Assembly: GCF_000576575.1 (NCBI RefSeq)
Contig: NZ_AWQS01000015.1
Location: forward strand, 1 to 41,912
Reading direction: 5' to 3'
DNA: 41,912 nt
Origin: Intrasporangium chromatireducens Q5-1
Lineage (GTDB): Bacteria > Actinomycetota > Actinomycetes > Actinomycetales > Dermatophilaceae
This document shows positions 16,900 through 25,409 of the stretch, piece after piece (position 1 is the stretch's first letter; each line of letters starts with the position of its first letter). The translations under genes were made by a program, and so were the position numbers. Below the pieces are notes generated by a model. That model saw only the letters and a program-made list of their open reading frames with translations. It did no database searches and was not told where the DNA came from.

Positions 16900-17892
16900 A
16901 TGCGAGCAGTACTAGTCAAGGAGTTCGGCGAACCATCCGGTCTCGTCGTAGAGGAAGTCCCAGATCTCACGCCGGCTCCTGGCGAAGTCGTCATCGAGGT
17001 CGCCGCCGCCAGCGTCAACTTCCCCGACATCCTCGTCGTCGAGGGCACCTACCAGAACTTGCCGGGTCGGCCGTTCAGCCCGGGGAAGGAGGCGGCGGGC
17101 CGGGTCATCGCCGTCGGCGACGCGGTGACGCGGCTCAGCCCGGGCGACCGCGTGCTGGCACTGGTCGAACACGGCGCCTACGCCGAGCAGTTGCGGGTCC
17201 CCGAAGAGCTCGTCATGCACCTGCCTGACGAAGTCGACTACACCGAGGCGGCCGCGATTGGCCTCGTGGGTTCGACCGCCCACTTCGGGCTGATCCGCCG
17301 AGGACAGCTCAGGAAGGGCGAGACCGTCCTCGTCACCGGTGCCGGAGGAGGCGTTGGCTCGGCCGGTGTGCAGCTGGCCAAGGCTTTCGGTGCCACGGTG
17401 ATAGCTCTCGCACAGGACGAGGAGAAGGCGGCGTTGGCCCGTCGGCAGGGCGCCGACATCGTCCTCACCTCCACTCCCGAGACGCTGCGTGACGACCTTC
17501 ACCAGGCGACCGACGGGCACGGGGTCGACGTGGTTCTCGAGATGCTGGGCGGTGACTTCCTCACTCAGATCATCCGGGCAACGGCATGGGAGGGACGCAT
17601 TGTCATCGTCGGATTCGCATCAGGCGGCCAGAATCCCATCAAGCCGGGGCACCTCCTCGTCAAGAACATCAGCCTGAGCGGCCTGCAGAGCAGCGACTAC
17701 CGGGACCGCGAGCCCGAGACCATGCGTACCTGCATGGAAGAGGTCCTTGGCCTGCTGGCAGACGGCCGGCTCGATGCCGCGATCGACACCACCTTCCCGC
17801 TCGACCGAGCCAGCGAGGCCCTCGAGTACGTCAAGGACGGGAAGGTCAGGGGGAAGGTGGTCCTTGTCACCGGTGGAAGTCAACGACGTTGA
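16900..17892 (+). CDS. zinc-free medium-chain reductase (quinone oxidoreductase-like)
   Basis: A 330-residue MDR-superfamily enzyme of the NADPH:quinone reductase/enoyl-CoA reductase type. The substrate domain runs to about residue 120 (SVNFPDILVVEGTYQ, GKEAAGRVIAVGDAVTRLSPGDRV in parts). The nucleotide-binding motif VTGAGGGVGSAGVQLAKA is intact, and zinc ligands of alcohol dehydrogenases are absent. The start is the ATG at 16900, with GAAGGAG eight bases before; an in-frame upstream ATG at 16834 lies inside the racemase gene and has no homology. It could reduce an unsaturated CoA intermediate or dispose of enone by-products. The stop overlaps a short TTG frame described separately. Confidence 0.92.
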   Translation: MRAVLVKEFGEPSGLVVEEVPDLTPAPGEVVIEVAAASVNFPDILVVEGTYQNLPGRPFSPGKEAAGRVIAVGDAVTRLSPGDRVLALVEHGAYAEQLRVPEELVMHLPDEVDYTEAAAIGLVGSTAHFGLIRRGQLRKGETVLVTGAGGGVGSAGVQLAKAFGATVIALAQDEEKAALARRQGADIVLTSTPETLRDDLHQATDGHGVDVVLEMLGGDFLTQIIRATAWEGRIVIVGFASGGQNPIKPGHLLVKNISLSGLQSSDYRDREPETMRTCMEEVLGLLADGRLDAAIDTTFPLDRASEALEYVKDGKVRGKVVLVTGGSQRR

Positions 17893-17991
17893 TCCTCAAC
17901 GATATTCGCATCGCGCCGATGGGACGCACAGCGATAGCGGAGTCGCTCGGAACGGCGTCCCATGAGTGCTGACCACACGACAGGAGAGAAC

Positions 17992-19176
17992 ATGAGCGAC
18001 GCATACATCTACTCCGCGGCACGCACGCCGTTCGGGCGCTTTGGCGGCGCACTGGCCGACGTGCGTCCCGACGACCTGGCCGCGCATGTCCTGACCGAAC
18101 TGCTCAAGAAGTCACCGGCACTCGGCCCCGAGCAGGTGGACGAGGTCGTGTTCGGTAACGCCAACGGCGCCGGTGAGGAGAACCGCAACGTCGCTCGGAT
18201 GGCTCTACTGCTGGCGGGACTGCCCGTCTCGGTGCCCGGTACGACGGTCAACCGCCTGTGTGGTTCGTCGCTCGACGCAGCCATGGCAGCCTCGCGCATG
18301 ATCGAATGTGGCGACACTGAGGTCGTCGTCGCCTGCGGGGTGGAATCCATGACCCGGGCACCGTGGGTGATGGCCAAGCCAGCGCGCGCCTATCCCGCCC
18401 ATGACGCAGCGATGGTGTCCACGACGTTGGGCTGGCGGATGGTGAACGCACGGATGCCGGCGGAGTGGACGGTCTCCCTGGGCGAGTGCAACGAGCAGCT
18501 GGCGGAACGGCTCGGCATCTCCAGGAAGCGTCAGGACGAGTTCGCCGCACGATCACACCGGTTGGCCGACGAGGCGTGGAGAGCGGGCCACTACGACGAC
18601 CTCGTTGTCCCGGTTCCCGGTGTCGACCTCGTGCGTGACGAGGGCATTCGTCCCGGAACCAACACCGAGGTGCTGGCTGGGCTGCGGCCCGTATTCCGAC
18701 CAGAGGGCACAATCACAGCCGGCAACGCATCCCCGCTGAACGACGGCGCGGCCGCAGTGCTGCTCGGCTCGGAGGCGGCCGCCGACATCATCGGGACGCG
18801 ACCGCTGGCGCGGATTGCCGGTCGTGGCACGTTCGCGCTCACGCCCCAGGACTTCGGCATCGCTCCCGTGGGCGCCGCCGAGTCCGCGCTGAGGCGGGCC
18901 GGCATCGAGTGGTCGGACATCGGGGCGGTCGAGCTCAACGAGGCCTTCGCCGCACAGTCACTCGCCTGCCTCGACGCATGGAAGGTCGACCCCGACATCG
19001 TCAACGCATGGGGTGGAGCTATCGCCCTTGGGCACCCGCTCGGCGCCTCGGGCGGCCGCATCCTCGGCACACTCGCCAACCGGCTCGTCGCCGAGGGCCA
19101 GCGCTGGGGCCTGGCCGCAATTTGCATCGGGGTCGGGCAGGCGCTCGCCGTCGTCCTCGAAAACGTCGAGAACTAA
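17992..19176 (+). CDS. thiolase (acetyl-CoA acyltransferase), intact active site
   Basis: A 394-residue biosynthetic/degradative thiolase that cleaves 3-ketoacyl-CoA with CoA. The catalytic triad is present: Cys90 (VNRLCGSSLDAAM), His348 (ALGHPLGASG) and Cys378 (AAICIGVGQA). The pattern is nearest to the beta-ketoadipyl-CoA thiolase (PcaF/PaaJ) group, which would suit a dicarboxylyl-CoA product of ring opening, but this is a weak call. In the last motif Val replaces a usual Gly (CIGGGQ). The ATG at 17992 follows AGGAGAG. It is the only complete thiolase in the locus; the protein at 23790 lacks the nucleophile. A third 3-hydroxyacyl-CoA dehydrogenase follows after 14 bases. Confidence 0.93.
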   Translation: MSDAYIYSAARTPFGRFGGALADVRPDDLAAHVLTELLKKSPALGPEQVDEVVFGNANGAGEENRNVARMALLLAGLPVSVPGTTVNRLCGSSLDAAMAASRMIECGDTEVVVACGVESMTRAPWVMAKPARAYPAHDAAMVSTTLGWRMVNARMPAEWTVSLGECNEQLAERLGISRKRQDEFAARSHRLADEAWRAGHYDDLVVPVPGVDLVRDEGIRPGTNTEVLAGLRPVFRPEGTITAGNASPLNDGAAAVLLGSEAAADIIGTRPLARIAGRGTFALTPQDFGIAPVGAAESALRRAGIEWSDIGAVELNEAFAAQSLACLDAWKVDPDIVNAWGGAIALGHPLGASGGRILGTLANRLVAEGQRWGLAAICIGVGQALAVVLENVEN

Positions 19177-19190
19177 GGAGGAACAGAGCC

Positions 19191-20033
19191 ATGACGGTGC
19201 CCAAGAGGGTTGGGGTCTACGGTGGCGGCCGGATGGGTGGCGGCATCGCGCACGCCTTCGCGATCGCCGGCAGCGACGTGACGGTGATCGAGGCAGACGA
19301 GACGGCAGCCGCTGCAGCGGCGCAGCGGGTGCACGAAAGCCTTGCCGCAGCCGCGTCGCGCGGCAAGCTCGAGGAGTCCGTCGACGCGGTCGCGGGGCGA
19401 GTCCACGCCGGGACGGACGATGCGTCGCTGTCCGACTGCGAGCTGATCGTTGAGGCGGTCCCCGAGACCGTTAACCTCAAGGTGGACGTCTTGGCCAAGG
19501 TCGAGGAGGTCGCGCCGGAGGCGGTGCTGGCGACCAACACCAGTTCCCTGTCGGTCGACTCCATCGCGGCCGCGTTGCGCCGGCCCGAGCGCTTCCTTGG
19601 GCTGCACTTCTTCAACCCGGTCCCCGCGAGTTCTCTCGTGGAGATCGTGGTCGGGTCGAAGACGGCGCAGTCGCTGGTCGATGAGGCACGCGGCTGGGTG
19701 ACCGACCTCGGAAAAACCGCGATCACGGTCACCGACTCCCCGGGGTTCGCGTCCTCACGGCTTGGGGTCGCCTTGGCGCTGGAAGCAATGCGCATGCTCG
19801 AGGAGGGCGTCGCATCCGCTGAGGACATCGATACAGCGATGACGCTGGGCTACAAGCATCCGGTCGGGCCGCTCCGAACCACCGACATTGTGGGGCTGGA
19901 CGTCCGGCTCGCCATTGCGGAACACCTGGCGCGCACGGTTGGTCCACGATTCGAACCGCCCGCGATTCTGCGAGAGAAGGTCAAGGCCGGCGACCTCGGA
20001 CGAAAGACGGGCGCGGGCTTCTACACCTGGTGA
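19191..20033 (+). CDS. 3-hydroxyacyl-CoA dehydrogenase, copy 3
   Basis: A 280-residue NAD-dependent 3-hydroxyacyl-CoA dehydrogenase. The Rossmann motif is GGGRMG (11-16), the dyad is His139 (LHFFNPVP) and Glu151 (LVEIVV), and the C-terminus reads DLGRKTGAGFYTW. The ATG at 19191 is preceded by AAGGAGGAA at good spacing. Directly after the thiolase and before the atypical crotonase, it completes a second beta-oxidation set in the same operon. Three diverged copies in one operon suggest at least two distinct oxidation rounds or stereoisomers (inference). Confidence 0.93.
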   Translation: MTVPKRVGVYGGGRMGGGIAHAFAIAGSDVTVIEADETAAAAAAQRVHESLAAAASRGKLEESVDAVAGRVHAGTDDASLSDCELIVEAVPETVNLKVDVLAKVEEVAPEAVLATNTSSLSVDSIAAALRRPERFLGLHFFNPVPASSLVEIVVGSKTAQSLVDEARGWVTDLGKTAITVTDSPGFASSRLGVALALEAMRMLEEGVASAEDIDTAMTLGYKHPVGPLRTTDIVGLDVRLAIAEHLARTVGPRFEPPAILREKVKAGDLGRKTGAGFYTW

Positions 20034-20081
20034 GGGCCGAGGAGGCGAGGGCCTGCTCGGAAATGAGAAAGCGAGATTGCA

Positions 20082-20873
20082 GTGACATTTGAGAAGTATG
20101 AGCGCCTTTCCTTCGAGCGAAAGGACAACGGCGTCCTCCTTGTGAGCATCAACCGACCGGAGAAGCACAACGCGGCCGACTCGGTCATGCTCGCCGAGTT
20201 CGCGACGGTGTGGACCGACATTGCGCAGGACCCGGACACTCGGGTCGCCGTGATCACGGGCAGCGGGGACAGGGCATTCTGCGCGGGGGGCGACCTGGGG
20301 GAGGAGCGGGACAAGCTCAATGACTTCCCCTCGGCCGTCGGCGTCTGGCAGGAAGCCCGCGGCCTGGTTGCCGGCATGATCGAGTGCGACAAGCCGCTCA
20401 TCTCGGCCATCAACGGGCCGGCGGCGGGGGCTGGGCTGGCGGTTGCCCTTCTCGCCGACATCAGCATCATCGGCGAGGACGTGAAGGTCACCGACGGTCA
20501 CTTGCGCATCGGCCTCGCGGCCGGCGACCACGCGGCCATCATCTGGCCGTTGCTCTGCGGTATGGCCAAGTCCAAGTACCTGCTGCTGACGGCCGACCAG
20601 ATCGACGGTCGGGAGGCCGAGCGCATCGGTCTTGTGAGCAAGGCAGTCCCCAGGGAGCGGGTGCTGGAGGAGGCCCTGGAGCTCGCGGACCGGATCGCGA
20701 GCGGCCCGCAGTACGCGGCGCAGTGGACCAAGCACGCGCTCAACAACTGGCTGCGGCTGGCGATGCCGACCTTCGAGTCATCGCTCGGCCTGGAGTTGCT
20801 GACGTTCTTCTCGCCCGACGCCCACGAGGGCATGACCGCGTTCCTGGAACGGCGTTCTCCTCGGTTCAACTGA
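20082..20873 (+). CDS. atypical crotonase-fold protein
   Basis: A 263-residue crotonase superfamily member. The CoA-binding stretch AFCAGGDLGEE and the oxyanion segment NGPAAGAGLA are clear. Both hydratase glutamates are missing: the first position is Ala120 (GAGLAVALLAD) and the second is His140 (VTDGHLRIGLAAGDH). A conserved-looking Asp138-Gly-His140 plus GDH at 148-150 marks a subgroup usually annotated as enoyl-CoA hydratase but without proven chemistry. It could be a hydrolase, a C-C bond cleaving enzyme such as BadI-type ring hydrolases, or an isomerase. The start is a GTG at 20082 with a weak ribosome site. It sits 48 bases after the third hydroxyacyl-CoA dehydrogenase and 63 bases before the first MmgE/PrpD gene. 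Confidence 0.88.
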   Translation: MTFEKYERLSFERKDNGVLLVSINRPEKHNAADSVMLAEFATVWTDIAQDPDTRVAVITGSGDRAFCAGGDLGEERDKLNDFPSAVGVWQEARGLVAGMIECDKPLISAINGPAAGAGLAVALLADISIIGEDVKVTDGHLRIGLAAGDHAAIIWPLLCGMAKSKYLLLTADQIDGREAERIGLVSKAVPRERVLEEALELADRIASGPQYAAQWTKHALNNWLRLAMPTFESSLGLELLTFFSPDAHEGMTAFLERRSPRFN

Positions 20874-20936
20874 ACCCGGTCGACGCTCCGCAGGGCCCCT
20901 ATCCGTGCGCACAAGCGCTTTTCAGTGAGGTGAAAG

Positions 20937-22316
20937 ATGAGCCAAGAGGATCTCGCAGCGATGTTCGGGCGGTATGTCGCGGCCGCAAAACATGATGACC
21001 TTCCCCCCGACGCGGTCAGAGCAGCCAAGTTCAGCACGCTCGACATGTTGGGTGTCACCCTCGGAGCGAGCGGGCTCATGGAGGTCATGCCCCCAATCGT
21101 CGAGCTCGCGCGGGAGTGGGGAGGCGCCGAACAGAGCAGCATCATCGGCTTCGGCGGAAAGATTCCCGCCGTCAACGCGGCCTTGGTCAACGGTTCAATG
21201 GGGCACGGGCTCGACTTCGACGATCACCTCCCCGAAGGCCATCACCCGAGCATCACGGTGCTGCCCGCCCTGCTCGCCGTCGCTGAACTGCGCGGCCGCG
21301 TCGGTGGCCGGGAGTTCATCACTGCGCTGGCGCTGGGCCAGGACCTGTTCGCCCGATTGCGCAAGAACGTCGCATGGAAGCAGGACTGGTTCATGACGCC
21401 GGTGGTCGGGACGCTGGCTTCGGCTGCGGCCTGCGCCAAGCTCCTGCGCCTGTCCGCTGAGCAGGTGAGCCACGCCATCGGCATCGCGTGCACCCAGGCC
21501 GCCACCACGATGCAGACGGCCTACGGCACGGGCGGCGATCTGCGCGCCATGTATGGCGGGACAGCTGCGAAGGCGGGGGTCCTCTCGGCGCTGCTCGCCG
21601 CCAAGGGGGTCAAGGCCACGTCCGCGCCCCTCGAGGGACGTGCCGCCTTCCTGCCCGTCTACTTTGGCGAGTGGGATCGAGATGCGATGCTCGAGAACCT
21701 GGGCGAGGACTTCCAGGGTGCAACGATCCTGTACAAGCTCTGGCCCAGCTGCGGGGTGACCCACGCCTACATCGACACTGCCCTGCGGCTGATGGGTGGC
21801 CCAGGTCGCGCCGAGGAGATCGAGCGGATCGAGGTCTTCGGCGGTGACTTCGCCCGGTATCTGACAGAGCCCACCCAGCTCCGGCGTCAGCCACCGACCT
21901 CCAACGACGGCAAGTTCAGCATTCCGTACACCGTCTCCGTCGCGTTGCTCCAGGGAACGATCGGCGTCGGAGACTTCGAGCCCGATCGCCGGGCTGACCC
22001 TCGCACGGGCGCTTTGGCCAGTCGGGTGGAGTTCGTGGAGGACAAGAGGTTCGACTGGGGCGACGAGCTTCCAGCAGGCGCGGTACGCATCAGCCTCCGA
22101 AACGGCGAGACGCTGTACGGGGAGGCCAGCCACGATGAGACTCCGGGCGCTGCGAAGAACCCGCTCGGCTGGGAGCAACTCGTCAGCAAGTTCGAGGACT
22201 GCGCAGCCCACGCGGTTCGGCCGCTTGACGCTGCCAGCGTGACGCGTGTCGTCGAAACGGTCCAGCACCTGGACGCGCTGGACGACATCGCGGACCTCGC
22301 CGCGCTGGTCTCCTGA
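20937..22316 (+). CDS. MmgE/PrpD family protein, copy 1
   Basis: A 459-residue MmgE/PrpD-fold protein, the family of 2-methylcitrate dehydratase and cis-aconitate decarboxylase. Family hallmarks are NGSMGHGLDFDD (about residues 85-96), KLWPSCGVTHAY, and DGKFSIPYTVSVALL. The enzymes work without metal or cofactor on tricarboxylates or related polar acids. The ATG at 20937 follows GAGGTGAAAG. The next gene, 9 bases on, is another family member but divergent. The real substrate need not be methylcitrate; a beta-hydroxy or methyl-branched dicarboxylate is a reasonable guess from the surrounding CoA enzymes. Confidence 0.9.
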   Translation: MSQEDLAAMFGRYVAAAKHDDLPPDAVRAAKFSTLDMLGVTLGASGLMEVMPPIVELAREWGGAEQSSIIGFGGKIPAVNAALVNGSMGHGLDFDDHLPEGHHPSITVLPALLAVAELRGRVGGREFITALALGQDLFARLRKNVAWKQDWFMTPVVGTLASAAACAKLLRLSAEQVSHAIGIACTQAATTMQTAYGTGGDLRAMYGGTAAKAGVLSALLAAKGVKATSAPLEGRAAFLPVYFGEWDRDAMLENLGEDFQGATILYKLWPSCGVTHAYIDTALRLMGGPGRAEEIERIEVFGGDFARYLTEPTQLRRQPPTSNDGKFSIPYTVSVALLQGTIGVGDFEPDRRADPRTGALASRVEFVEDKRFDWGDELPAGAVRISLRNGETLYGEASHDETPGAAKNPLGWEQLVSKFEDCAAHAVRPLDAASVTRVVETVQHLDALDDIADLAALVS

Positions 22317-22325
22317 GGGGGCGTC

Positions 22326-23699
22326 ATGGACCATGTCCTTGAGTCACTCATCGACTTCGTCGAGCAGACCGACTTTGGCAGCCTGACGGCTGGCGCGGTG
22401 GACCGCGTCACCCGCCACACTCTGGACGCAGTGGGATGCGGCGCGGGCGGGTTCGGGAGCCGGCCTGCTCGGATCGCCCGTGAGGTCGCGCGCGGCGCGC
22501 GCGACGTGCTGAGTGCCTCACTGTATGGCGAATCCGACCCTGTCCCGGTGGGTATGGCAGCGTTCGCCAACATCACCGCGAACCGCTACCTCGACTTCAA
22601 CGACTTCGGTGTGTCCGGTCATCCAAGCGACATGATCCCGGCGCTGCTCGCAATGGCAGAGGCCGCACGGGCAAGCGGCGCCGATGCCGTCACGGCGATC
22701 TACCTCGCATACGAGATTGCCACCCGGGTAGCCGAGGCGGTGCCCGCCGACGGCGGTTGGGATCAGGGTGTCTACTGCTCCCTCGGCATTGCCGCCGGCC
22801 AAGCGAAGATTCTCCGACTCAACCGGCAAGAGTTGGCCAACGCGCTTTCCCTTGCGGTCGTGCCCAGCCTGCCGCTGCGGGTGACCCGATTCGGTGAGCT
22901 GTCCGAGTGGAAGGCATCCGCCACGGCGCACGCGGCCATGACCGCGACCTTCGCCGTCCGGTTGGCTCGGGCGGGGATGACCGGTCCCTCCCAGCCCTTC
23001 GGGGGGAAGGATGGACTGCTCGAACGCGTCTGGCCGGCCTTCGACCTCGATCTCACGCCGACGAGCCCCTCGGCGATCGAGCGCGCCAGCCTCAAGCGGC
23101 ACCCGGCGTGCTTCTGGGGACAGGTTCCCGTCGATCTCGTCCTCGAGGTTCGTGACGCTGTGCCGCTCGGTGACGTCGAAGCCATCGAGGTCGCGACGTG
23201 CGAGAACGCCTGGCGAACGATCGGCGGCGGTCGCGGGGACGCTGCAGAGAAGTGGCGCCCACCGACCCGGGAAACCGCGGATCACAGCATGCCCTACCTC
23301 ATGGCCGTGGCGCTCGTGGACGGGCGGCTCTCGGAGGAGGCCTTCGCCCCCGACCGCCTTCGCGATCCGAAACTCCTCGACATCATCGACCGCATCCGGA
23401 TCCTCGAACGACGTGACTTGACGGCTCGGGCGACCCGCGACACCTCTCCCACGGAGCTCACCGTCCAAGTGCCCGGCCGAGATCCCATCACCGTGGCAGC
23501 CGATGTCCCGCGCGGCCATCACGACAATCCGTTGAGCGATGACGAGGTCGCTGACAAGTTCCTGTCCTTGGCGAACTCGGCCCTTTCGGACGCCCAGGCG
23601 AAGGAACTCGCGGAGCGCCTCTGGGACCTGCCGCGGCTGTCCACGCTGGACGACGTGGCGCGCCTGTTCCGCGCGTTCACATGCTGCGACGCCTCTTGA
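22326..23699 (+). CDS. MmgE/PrpD family protein, copy 2 (PrpD-like pattern)
   Basis: A 457-residue MmgE/PrpD protein. Its pattern is nearer to 2-methylcitrate dehydratase PrpD than the neighbouring copy: ITANRYLDFNDFG, then GHPSDMIPALLAMAEA, and ETADHSMPYLMAVAL near residue 318. The cysteine-containing stretch LKRHPACFWGQ replaces KxYPSC. There is no methylcitrate synthase or methylisocitrate lyase in the window, so a stand-alone propionate pathway is not supported. It is the last gene of the first operon; a TTGACA hexamer of the next promoter overlaps its stop codon at 23696. Confidence 0.9.
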   Translation: MDHVLESLIDFVEQTDFGSLTAGAVDRVTRHTLDAVGCGAGGFGSRPARIAREVARGARDVLSASLYGESDPVPVGMAAFANITANRYLDFNDFGVSGHPSDMIPALLAMAEAARASGADAVTAIYLAYEIATRVAEAVPADGGWDQGVYCSLGIAAGQAKILRLNRQELANALSLAVVPSLPLRVTRFGELSEWKASATAHAAMTATFAVRLARAGMTGPSQPFGGKDGLLERVWPAFDLDLTPTSPSAIERASLKRHPACFWGQVPVDLVLEVRDAVPLGDVEAIEVATCENAWRTIGGGRGDAAEKWRPPTRETADHSMPYLMAVALVDGRLSEEAFAPDRLRDPKLLDIIDRIRILERRDLTARATRDTSPTELTVQVPGRDPITVAADVPRGHHDNPLSDDEVADKFLSLANSALSDAQAKELAERLWDLPRLSTLDDVARLFRAFTCCDAS

Positions 23700-23724
23700 C
23701 ACGGCGTCGCTCCTGCTGTCTGAT
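23696..23724 (+). promoter_or_regulatory. candidate promoter of the second operon
   Basis: TTGACA at 23696-23701 and TCTGAT at 23719-23724 are 17 bases apart. The -10 overlaps the start of the 19-bp palindrome at 23721, which would allow direct repression. This hexamer pair overlaps the stop of the preceding gene. Confidence 0.5.
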
Positions 23725-23739
23725 GTCTGTCAGACATCA
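23721..23739. promoter_or_regulatory. 19-bp palindromic operator (FadR/GntR type)
   Basis: TGATGTCTGTCAGACATCA is a perfect palindrome with 9-base arms around a central T. It contains TGTCAGACA (23728-23736), the kind of core bound by FadR-subfamily GntR repressors. The 9-mer CTGTCAGAC inside it recurs at 33530, upstream of the window's only FadR-type gene. It sits between the candidate promoter and the thiolase-like gene. Confidence 0.65.
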
Positions 23740-23740
23740 A

Positions 23741-23750
23741 ATGTCAGTCT
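23741..23750 (+). promoter_or_regulatory. accessory half-operator
   Basis: ATGTCAGTCT immediately follows the palindrome and recurs exactly at 35429-35438, upstream of the ABC transporter operon. Confidence 0.4.
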
Positions 23751-23789
23751 TATTCCTTGTTGGTAAATGAAGGGCAGAGTGGCCGGGTC

Positions 23790-24965
23790 ATGAAGCCGAT
23801 CGCGTCAGTAGTGGGCATCGGTGCGCTGCCGGTGGGCAAGCACCTCGACAAGCTCGAGCACGAGATGATGCTCCAGGCCCTAGTGGCGGCCGTCGCGGAT
23901 GCCGGTCTGAGCAAGAAGGACATCGACGCGCTGATCTTCTCGACGCCGCGGCCCTACGCCGAGCAGCGCTACTTCGGCACCTTCATGGCCGGCTACCTCG
24001 AGATGGCGGTCGGGGACATCCTGATGGAGGTCCTCGGGAACGGGCTGACGGGGTCGATCGCCTTCGACGTCGCGCTGGAGCGCGTCGCCTCGGGCCGGGC
24101 CAAGGTCGCCGTGGCCCTCGGGGTGAACAAGGAGCTTCACATCCCGACTGGCGAGCACATGACCTGGTCGATGCGCGCGGTCGGCGATGTGGACTTCCAT
24201 GTGCCGTTCGGGGTCACCCCCATCGCGTGGTACGCCTTCAACGCGGTGCGTTACATGCACGAGTACGGACTGACTCGGGAAGAGCTGGCCACGATCCCGG
24301 TGAAGAATCGCTTCCACGCCTCCATGAACCCGATTGCGCAAATGCGCAAGCCGATCACGGTTCAGGACGTGATCGAGGCCCGGGACATCGTGAAGCCGCT
24401 GGGTCTGCTCGATGTGCCGCCGCGATCCGACGGTGCGGTGGCGATCGTCATCGCAGCCCCCGAGATCGCGCGCTCACTGGGAAACCGGTACGTCGACGTC
24501 GTGTCGCGGGGCTTCCATCATGAGGGCATCCACCAGGTCTCCAGCCGCCCCCGTCCCCTCACCTGGTTCGAGTCGGCGGAGATCGCCTCGGGCAAGGCCT
24601 ACGACGGATGTGGCATCTCGGCGGCGGATGTCGACTTCGCCGAGATCTACGCGCCGTGCTCGATCGTCGAGCTGATCCTCAGCGAGTCGATCGGGCTCTT
24701 CCCCAAGGGAACCGGCGGGGCGGCGGCCGCGGCCGGGGCCACGACGATTGGCGGTCAGCTCCCCATCTCGCCGTCCGGCGGGTGCGCCAGCCGCGGGCAC
24801 CCGCCACACGTCACGCCGCTCTACAACGTGTACGAGGCCGTGGAGCAGCTGCGAGGCGAGGCCGGCGAGCGGCAGGTCAAGGATGCCGCCCTCGGTGCGG
24901 TCACCGGTGAGCTCGGTGACTACAACGCCACGATGATGCACATCCTTGCGGCCCAGGGAGCTTGA
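23790..24965 (+). CDS. thiolase-fold protein lacking the nucleophilic Cys (Ltp2-like)
   Basis: A 391-residue thiolase-superfamily protein of the SCP2-thiolase-like type. The N-terminal cysteine position of true thiolases reads Gly85 in GNGLTGSIAF, so Claisen chemistry is unlikely. The late GHP histidine is retained (His337, CASRGHPPH), while the last cysteine motif is replaced by ELGDYNATMMH. Tyr287 (FAEIYAPCS) and Tyr345 lie where the steroid retro-aldolase Ltp2 uses tyrosines (alignment needed). The DUF35 protein starts 9 bases downstream, the usual partner of such aldolases. I infer retro-aldol cleavage of a beta-hydroxyacyl-CoA, perhaps tertiary. I chose the ATG at 23790; a TTG start at 23757 would add 11 residues. 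It heads the second operon. Confidence 0.85.
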   Translation: MKPIASVVGIGALPVGKHLDKLEHEMMLQALVAAVADAGLSKKDIDALIFSTPRPYAEQRYFGTFMAGYLEMAVGDILMEVLGNGLTGSIAFDVALERVASGRAKVAVALGVNKELHIPTGEHMTWSMRAVGDVDFHVPFGVTPIAWYAFNAVRYMHEYGLTREELATIPVKNRFHASMNPIAQMRKPITVQDVIEARDIVKPLGLLDVPPRSDGAVAIVIAAPEIARSLGNRYVDVVSRGFHHEGIHQVSSRPRPLTWFESAEIASGKAYDGCGISAADVDFAEIYAPCSIVELILSESIGLFPKGTGGAAAAAGATTIGGQLPISPSGGCASRGHPPHVTPLYNVYEAVEQLRGEAGERQVKDAALGAVTGELGDYNATMMHILAAQGA

Positions 24966-24974
24966 GGAGCGACG

Positions 24975-25409
24975 ATGACGATCGGCACGGAGAAGCAGAT
25001 GCAGGAGACGCTGGCCTACCCTCCTCGGGTCACGCCGTTCACTCGTCCGTTCTGGGACGGGCTGGATACGGGCGTGTTCCGGACCACCCGGTGCCTCGAC
25101 TGCTCCCACATCACCTTTCCACCGAAGCCGATCTGTCCGGACTGCTGGCGCTCGAATCTGGAGTGGGTGGACCTGACGGGGCGGGGCACGCTCTACAGCT
25201 TCACCGAGGTTTCGGCAGCGCCCGCAACGTTCGCGGACGAGGCCCCATACGTCCTATGTCTGGTCGACCTCGATGAAGGCGTGCGCTGCCTGAGCAGGAT
25301 CCTCGCCCCTTGGGACCGGCTGCGGCCCGATATGCGGGTCAAGCTGAAGATCCGTGACACGGAGCCGGTCAGGCTCTTCGACTTCGAGATCGACGAGGAC
25401 GCGCCATGA
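24975..25409 (+). CDS. Zn-ribbon/OB-fold DUF35 protein, thiolase partner
   Basis: A 144-residue protein of the DUF35 family. An N-terminal helix (FTRPFWDGLDTGVF) leads into a rubredoxin-like zinc ribbon with four cysteines, Cys40-x2-Cys43 and Cys54-x2-Cys57, followed by an OB-fold (GRGTLYSFTEVSAAP onward). Family members bind thiolase-like proteins; in steroid degradation the DUF35 domain of ChsH2 is needed by Ltp2 for aldol cleavage. It starts 9 bases after the Cys-less thiolase-like gene and overlaps the third MmgE/PrpD gene by 4 bases. It most likely stabilises or completes the active site of its neighbour. Here it is a separate protein rather than fused to a MaoC domain as in ChsH2. Confidence 0.92.
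   Translation: MTIGTEKQMQETLAYPPRVTPFTRPFWDGLDTGVFRTTRCLDCSHITFPPKPICPDCWRSNLEWVDLTGRGTLYSFTEVSAAPATFADEAPYVLCLVDLDEGVRCLSRILAPWDRLRPDMRVKLKIRDTEPVRLFDFEIDEDAP

Noticed and set aside
20937-23699. A propionate (2-methylcitrate) operon
   Set aside because: PrpD-like proteins are present but methylcitrate synthase and methylisocitrate lyase are not, and the neighbours are acyl-CoA enzymes.
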